In this document: positions 4,612 through 7,601 of the stretch, in pieces
Layout of the letters: every line of letters starts with the position of its first letter
How positions within the stretch are numbered: position 1 is the first letter of the stretch
DNA from: an uncultured Dorea sp.
GTDB taxonomy: Bacteria; Bacillota_A; Clostridia; Lachnospirales; Lachnospiraceae
DNA: 7,601 nucleotides
Reading direction: 5' to 3'
Assembly (NCBI GenBank): GCA_948468495.1
Contig: CAOKJI010000073.1
Span: 1 to 7,601, forward strand
The notes under the pieces: model-generated
The model's input: only the letters and a program-made list of their open reading frames with translations
Databases searched by the model: none
Told to the model about the DNA's origin: nothing
Translations under genes and position numbers: made by a program

Positions 4612-5760
4612 TCAGGCCAGCTCTCTGCCCGTCTTCCACAGCCTGACAGCCTGTTCTGCGGCTGCCGCCATATTCTTCCAGGCATTCTCTTTATTCATCG
4701 CCTCTTCCAGCGAAACCGGCTTTCTTAATATCGGGAAGAATGCGTCGATGCCGCAGGTATTGCACGCCCCGGCGTCCTCCGTCACACAGCCCGCAAATGC
4801 GATTACAGGCTTCTTATATTTCTTCGCCAGCTCCGCAACGCCCGCGGGGGCCTTCCCCATTGCCGTCTGCCCGTCCAGCCGGCCTTCCCCGGTAATCACA
4901 AGGTCCGAATCCCTGATATACTTCTCTAAGCTGGTCTCCCGCAGCACAATGGAGATTCCCGGCTCCAGTACAGCATTCAGAAAAGTCAGAAATGCAAAGC
5001 CAAGCCCCCCTGCCGCTCCGGTTCCTGGGTAATTCTTGTCAGCCTTCAGAAACTTCTTTCCCACAAGCCCTGCATACCGCAGCATCCACGCGTCCATCTT
5101 CTTTACCATCTGCGCATCGGCGCCTTTCTGGGGCCCGTATATAGCGCTGCAGCCCTGTCCCCCGCATAAGGGGTTCGTTACATCGCAGGCTACAAAGAAC
5201 TCACATTCCTTTAGTTCCGGCAGGGCGTCCTTATCCTCGATTACCGCCAGATGCTCCAGTCCCCTGGCTCCGTAAACCGCCTCTTTGCCTTCCGCATCAT
5301 AAAATCCGTATCCCAATGCCTGCAGCATCCCTATACCGCCGTCGTTCGTAGCGCTCCCGCCGATGCCGATAATGAATCTCCGGCAGCCCTTTCCCAGAGC
5401 ATCCTTAATCGTCTCGCCCACACCGTATGTCGTCGTGTACAGAGGGTTTCTCCTGACGGCCGGTATCAGAGTGATACCAGCCGCCCCGGACATTTCAATA
5501 ATCGCTGTTTTTTCTTTTTCGATGATGCAGTAACTGCATTCCACCGGCTCCCCCAAAGGTCCTGTGACTCTTACCTGATGGATTCGGCCCCCCATTCCGT
5601 CGGCAAGGGCTTCCACCGTCCCTTCCCCTCCGTCGGCAAGGGGACGCACAGAAACTTCCGCGTCCGGAATCGCCGCTTTCACGCCTTCCATAGCCGCGCT
5701 TCCGGCTTCCATAGAAGACAGGCTTCCCTTTAATGAATCTATTGCAATCGTTATCTTCAT
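4612..5760 (-). CDS. glycerate kinase (GarK/GlxK family)
   Basis: This 382-residue cytoplasmic enzyme phosphorylates D-glycerate with ATP, giving 2-phosphoglycerate (usual for the GarK branch) or 3-phosphoglycerate, and so feeds glycerate into lower glycolysis. Length is typical of the family (about 380). Conserved segments in order are DSLKGSLSS (8-16), PLADGGEGT (40-48), the glycine-rich GIGGSATNDGG (132-142), CDVTNPLCGG (192-201), GTGAAGGLGF (246-255) and DLVITGEGRLDGQTAMGKAP (286-305). All of these appear intact. The start at 5760 has GGGTG about 5 bases upstream, a modest ribosome binding site, and gives the family's usual MKI...DSLKG opening. It begins 14 bases after the symporter stop codon on the same strand and is almost surely co-transcribed with it, which suggests the transporter may bring in glycerate or a compound degraded to it. 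It is the last gene of the operon before the 4522-4550 hairpin. Confidence 0.96.
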   Translation of the reverse strand: MKITIAIDSLKGSLSSMEAGSAAMEGVKAAIPDAEVSVRPLADGGEGTVEALADGMGGRIHQVRVTGPLGEPVECSYCIIEKEKTAIIEMSGAAGITLIPAVRRNPLYTTTYGVGETIKDALGKGCRRFIIGIGGSATNDGGIGMLQALGYGFYDAEGKEAVYGARGLEHLAVIEDKDALPELKECEFFVACDVTNPLCGGQGCSAIYGPQKGADAQMVKKMDAWMLRYAGLVGKKFLKADKNYPGTGAAGGLGFAFLTFLNAVLEPGISIVLRETSLEKYIRDSDLVITGEGRLDGQTAMGKAPAGVAELAKKYKKPVIAFAGCVTEDAGACNTCGIDAFFPILRKPVSLEEAMNKENAWKNMAAAAEQAVRLWKTGRELA

Positions 5761-5774
5761 ACCATCACCCTATA

Positions 5775-7133
5775 TCAGCTATTATATTTTTCCCGATCCA
5801 GTTCTTTTTCCTTCGCGTTAACAATCACGTTCACAGCCGCGTCGCCGATGACATTCAGAGGAAGCAGCGCCATTTCAACCGGACGATTAATCGCAACAAT
5901 CAGCGCATAACCAATCAGACAGGCTTCCGTCGTCCATCCCATACCGGACAGAACGGTAAAGATCATCGTAGTTCCGGCAATTGGAATCGCAGGCGTTCCA
6001 GCCGCCGCACAGATGGATAAAAACGCCATAACAATCATATTAGCAGGCGTAACTTCAATCCCCGCGCTTGTGGCAATAAATGTTACCGCAAACATATGCA
6101 TAACGGTTGTTCCGTTCATATTAATTGTCATTCCTGTAGGAAGCACGAAGCTTGTAATCTCCTGGCTGCAGCCAAGCTCGTCGATACAGGTTCTCGTATT
6201 CAGAGGAAGACACGCCGCAGAAGAATTTGTGGAGAATCCAAAAATTCCGACCTTTGCAATCTTCTTCAAAAACTTCACCGGATTCTCTCTTGTGGTAATC
6301 CAGATGCCCAGCGGGTAAAGCGTTACCACCAGAAGGAACAGCGTCAGCATAGCCGATACAACGTAAGCCGCTACCGGAGCCAGATATTCCACGCCGTAGA
6401 TTGCAAATGTTCTGGAAATCAGGCAGAAGATTGCTACCGGCCCAATCTTATTAATCAGGAATGTCAGCCACATATTGATGACTTCGCTTAAGCTTTCCAG
6501 CACTTTCTTCAGAGGTTCTCCTCGCTCTCCCATCTGGTTCAGACACAGTCCAAGGATAATCGCCACTACCACAATGGCAAGAATGCTGTTATTCGTACTT
6601 GCCGCGTCCGTAATATTAGAAGGAACTGCATTTACAACCACAGCAAGTGGGTTAAATGCGTCAATCGTCGCTGCCTCGGCAACGCCTTCGCTGGGCAGCG
6701 TTACATTGAAAAAGCCAAGGGATTTGACCACATATGCAACCAGACACCCAAGAGCCGCGCCGCACACATAGAATCCGAAAAATCCAGCAAGGGTACGACC
6801 GGCAATCCTGCCAAGCTTTGTAGAATTGGAAATACTGCACATAGCAAGGCTCAAAGAAACCAGCACCAACGGCACGATTGCCATCTGAAGTCCCTTCATG
6901 AATATCTGCCCTACAATGTAGAAGAGCCCCACCGCTCCAACGCCTTCCGAAACGGTAATATCCTGGAAAAGAATTTTATTGACAGCAACCCATCCCTCTT
7001 CTGATATAACATTTTCCCTCAGAAACAGGAAGAGCAGTCCTACCGCCAGGCCTCCAACCAAAGCAATCATCATTTTCTTTACTACGGACATCGGTTCTTT
7101 CTTACCTGTTCCGTTATTTTCTTCCTTATTCAT
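5775..7133 (-). CDS. DAACS-family sodium/proton:carboxylate or amino acid symporter
   Basis: This 452-residue inner-membrane protein belongs to the dicarboxylate/amino acid:cation symporters (GltP/GltPh/DctA/SstT fold). These import acidic or neutral amino acids or C4-dicarboxylates with Na+ or H+. Several hydrophobic membrane segments are visible (for example about 20-38, 65-97, 113-135, 183-198, 248-272). The transport core is clear: hairpin 1 STNSSAACLP (301-310), the TM7 motif NMNGT (338-342, usually NMDGT), hairpin 2 AGTPAIPIAGTTM (378-390) and TM8 ending NVIGD (427-431). By eye against GltPh on NVxGD, the Asp394 position is Glu420 and the Arg397 position is Leu423, so a glutamate/aspartate substrate is doubtful. 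The start at 7133 is preferred to the GTG at 7142 because that GTG overlaps the AGGAG ribosome binding site. It lies between a PxpA-type gene (37 bases upstream) and glycerate kinase (14 bases downstream). Candidate substrates by context are 5-oxoproline, glycerate or related small acids; this is inference. Confidence 0.94.
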   Translation of the reverse strand: MNKEENNGTGKKEPMSVVKKMMIALVGGLAVGLLFLFLRENVISEEGWVAVNKILFQDITVSEGVGAVGLFYIVGQIFMKGLQMAIVPLVLVSLSLAMCSISNSTKLGRIAGRTLAGFFGFYVCGAALGCLVAYVVKSLGFFNVTLPSEGVAEAATIDAFNPLAVVVNAVPSNITDAASTNNSILAIVVVAIILGLCLNQMGERGEPLKKVLESLSEVINMWLTFLINKIGPVAIFCLISRTFAIYGVEYLAPVAAYVVSAMLTLFLLVVTLYPLGIWITTRENPVKFLKKIAKVGIFGFSTNSSAACLPLNTRTCIDELGCSQEITSFVLPTGMTINMNGTTVMHMFAVTFIATSAGIEVTPANMIVMAFLSICAAAGTPAIPIAGTTMIFTVLSGMGWTTEACLIGYALIVAINRPVEMALLPLNVIGDAAVNVIVNAKEKELDREKYNS

Positions 7134-7141
7134 ACCTTCCA

Positions 7142-7146
7142 CTCCT
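7142..7146 (-). promoter_or_regulatory. ribosome binding site fixing the symporter start
   Basis: AGGAG on the minus strand ends 8 bases before the ATG at 7133-7131. An in-frame GTG at 7142-7140 begins inside this site, so it cannot use it. The ATG is therefore taken as the start and the protein is 452 residues. Confidence 0.8.
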
Positions 7147-7170
7147 TTATCTCTAAGTATTTACAGGCCT

Positions 7171-7601
7171 TTATAAATGCCGAATCTGGATTCCTTCTTC
7201 GGCAAAGGCTTTCCGTATCCTCTGTACAAATGCAAGGGCTTTCGGTCCGTCGCCATGCACGCAGAGCGTATCGCCTTTAATATCCAGCTCCTTACCGTTA
7301 ATAGAAGTTACCTTTCCTTCCTTTATCATGCGGATGCATCGTGCAATGGCCACATCCTCGTCCGTAATCATGGAGCCTTCCATTTTCCGCGGAACCAGAG
7401 ACAAATCATCCATATAGGCCCGGTCGGCAAATATCTCCGATGCTGTGCGGAGCCCTTTGCTCTCTGCAATCTGCCCAAGTACCGCCCCGGCGCAGTAGTA
7501 AACAATCAGCTCTTTATCAAATTCGGCTATCGCCTCTACGATTGCCGAAGAGAGCTCCTCGTCATACTGGCACTGGTTCCCCATAGCCCCATGGGGCGCC
7601 A
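7171..7601 (-). CDS. pxpA: LamB/YcsF family protein, 5-oxoprolinase subunit A type (5' end outside the window)
   Basis: About 143 C-terminal residues are visible; the reading frame stays open to the window edge, and the ATG at 7584 is internal. Just before that ATG the frame reads APHGAMGNQ, which corresponds to the family's conserved KPHGALYNQ, so most of the N-terminal half lies outside. Further family signatures are EIFADRAY (50-57 counted from that internal Met), SLVPR, the segment around EGSMITDEDVA, and the near-terminal DTLCVHGDGPKA. PxpA works with PxpB and PxpC to open 5-oxoproline (pyroglutamate) to glutamate using ATP; family members were first linked to lactam use. The symporter gene follows after 37 bases with no terminator, so they are probably one operon. 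Partner genes pxpB/pxpC are not in the window and would be expected upstream. If they are absent, the substrate could be a different lactam. Confidence 0.88.
   Translation of the reverse strand, partial: APHGAMGNQCQYDEELSSAIVEAIAEFDKELIVYYCAGAVLGQIAESKGLRTASEIFADRAYMDDLSLVPRKMEGSMITDEDVAIARCIRMIKEGKVTSINGKELDIKGDTLCVHGDGPKALAFVQRIRKAFAEEGIQIRHL

Noticed and set aside
4609..4649. 9-base inverted repeat CTGTCAGGC / GCCTGACAG around the glycerate kinase stop codon
   Set aside because: It has a 23-base loop, lies partly in coding sequence and has no T run after it; the 4522-4550 hairpin is a far better terminator.
5597..5642. 13-base direct repeat CCGTCGGCAAGGG, copies at 5597 and 5630
   Set aside because: The copies are exactly 11 codons apart in frame and encode the repeated Leu-Ala-Asp-Gly of the conserved glycerate kinase segment, so coding constraint explains them.
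5251..5733. A 160-codon open frame on the plus strand opposite glycerate kinase
   Set aside because: The minus-strand frame carries all glycerate kinase motifs, while the plus-strand translation has no recognisable domain and is rich in Arg/His/Ser as expected for a reverse-complement shadow.
7134..7142. GTG start for the symporter at 7142
   Set aside because: It overlaps the AGGAG ribosome binding site that serves the ATG at 7133.
1..7601. CRISPR array, tRNA, rRNA, insertion sequence or phage genes
   Set aside because: No regularly spaced long repeats, no clover-leaf sequence, no transposase or phage-like reading frame and no terminal inverted repeats were seen on either strand.

Overview
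The window looks like chromosomal DNA from an anaerobic Firmicute, most likely a Lachnospiraceae-type clostridium. The evidence is moderate GC genes separated by AT-rich spacers, strong GGAGG-type ribosome binding sites, a MKKK-start lipoprotein solute-binding protein, a stand-alone rubrerythrin and a WYL regulator of clostridial type. The species call is inference. No rRNA, tRNA, CRISPR array, insertion sequence or phage gene was seen. Every gene except one aldolase lies on the minus strand.

Right part (minus strand, read from 7601 down to 4612): the 3' part of a LamB/YcsF (PxpA-type 5-oxoprolinase subunit A) gene enters from outside the window. A DAACS-family sodium:carboxylate/amino acid symporter follows 37 bases later, and a GarK-type glycerate kinase 14 bases after that. 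The short gaps make this look like one transcript pairing a lactam-hydrolase subunit, a carboxylate transporter and a glycerate kinase. The symporter lacks the arginine that binds the side-chain carboxylate in glutamate/aspartate transporters, so its substrate is open. A perfect 12-bp hairpin (4522-4550) separates this operon from the convergent aldolase and may stop transcripts from both sides.

Middle (3477-4472): a class II (zinc) ketose-bisphosphate aldolase stands alone on the plus strand. It is divergent from a rubrerythrin gene on the minus strand. The AT-rich spacer between them carries a good rubrerythrin promoter overlapped by a sequence close to a PerR box.

Left part (minus strand): rubrerythrin is followed by yaaA, then a WYL-domain regulator 25 bases after yaaA, then an amino-acid-type ABC transporter lipoprotein with its own promoter. 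Rubrerythrin (peroxide reduction) and YaaA (limits peroxide damage) make a plausible oxidative-stress pair. After the lipoprotein gene there is a good intrinsic terminator, and then a possible start codon for another minus-strand gene (perhaps the cognate permease) that runs off the left edge.

The most interesting items are the pxpA-symporter-glycerate kinase operon with its altered transporter site, the substrate-binding protein whose usual carboxylate-binding Arg is Val, and the candidate PerR control of rubrerythrin. No clearly new multi-gene defence or mobile system is visible.
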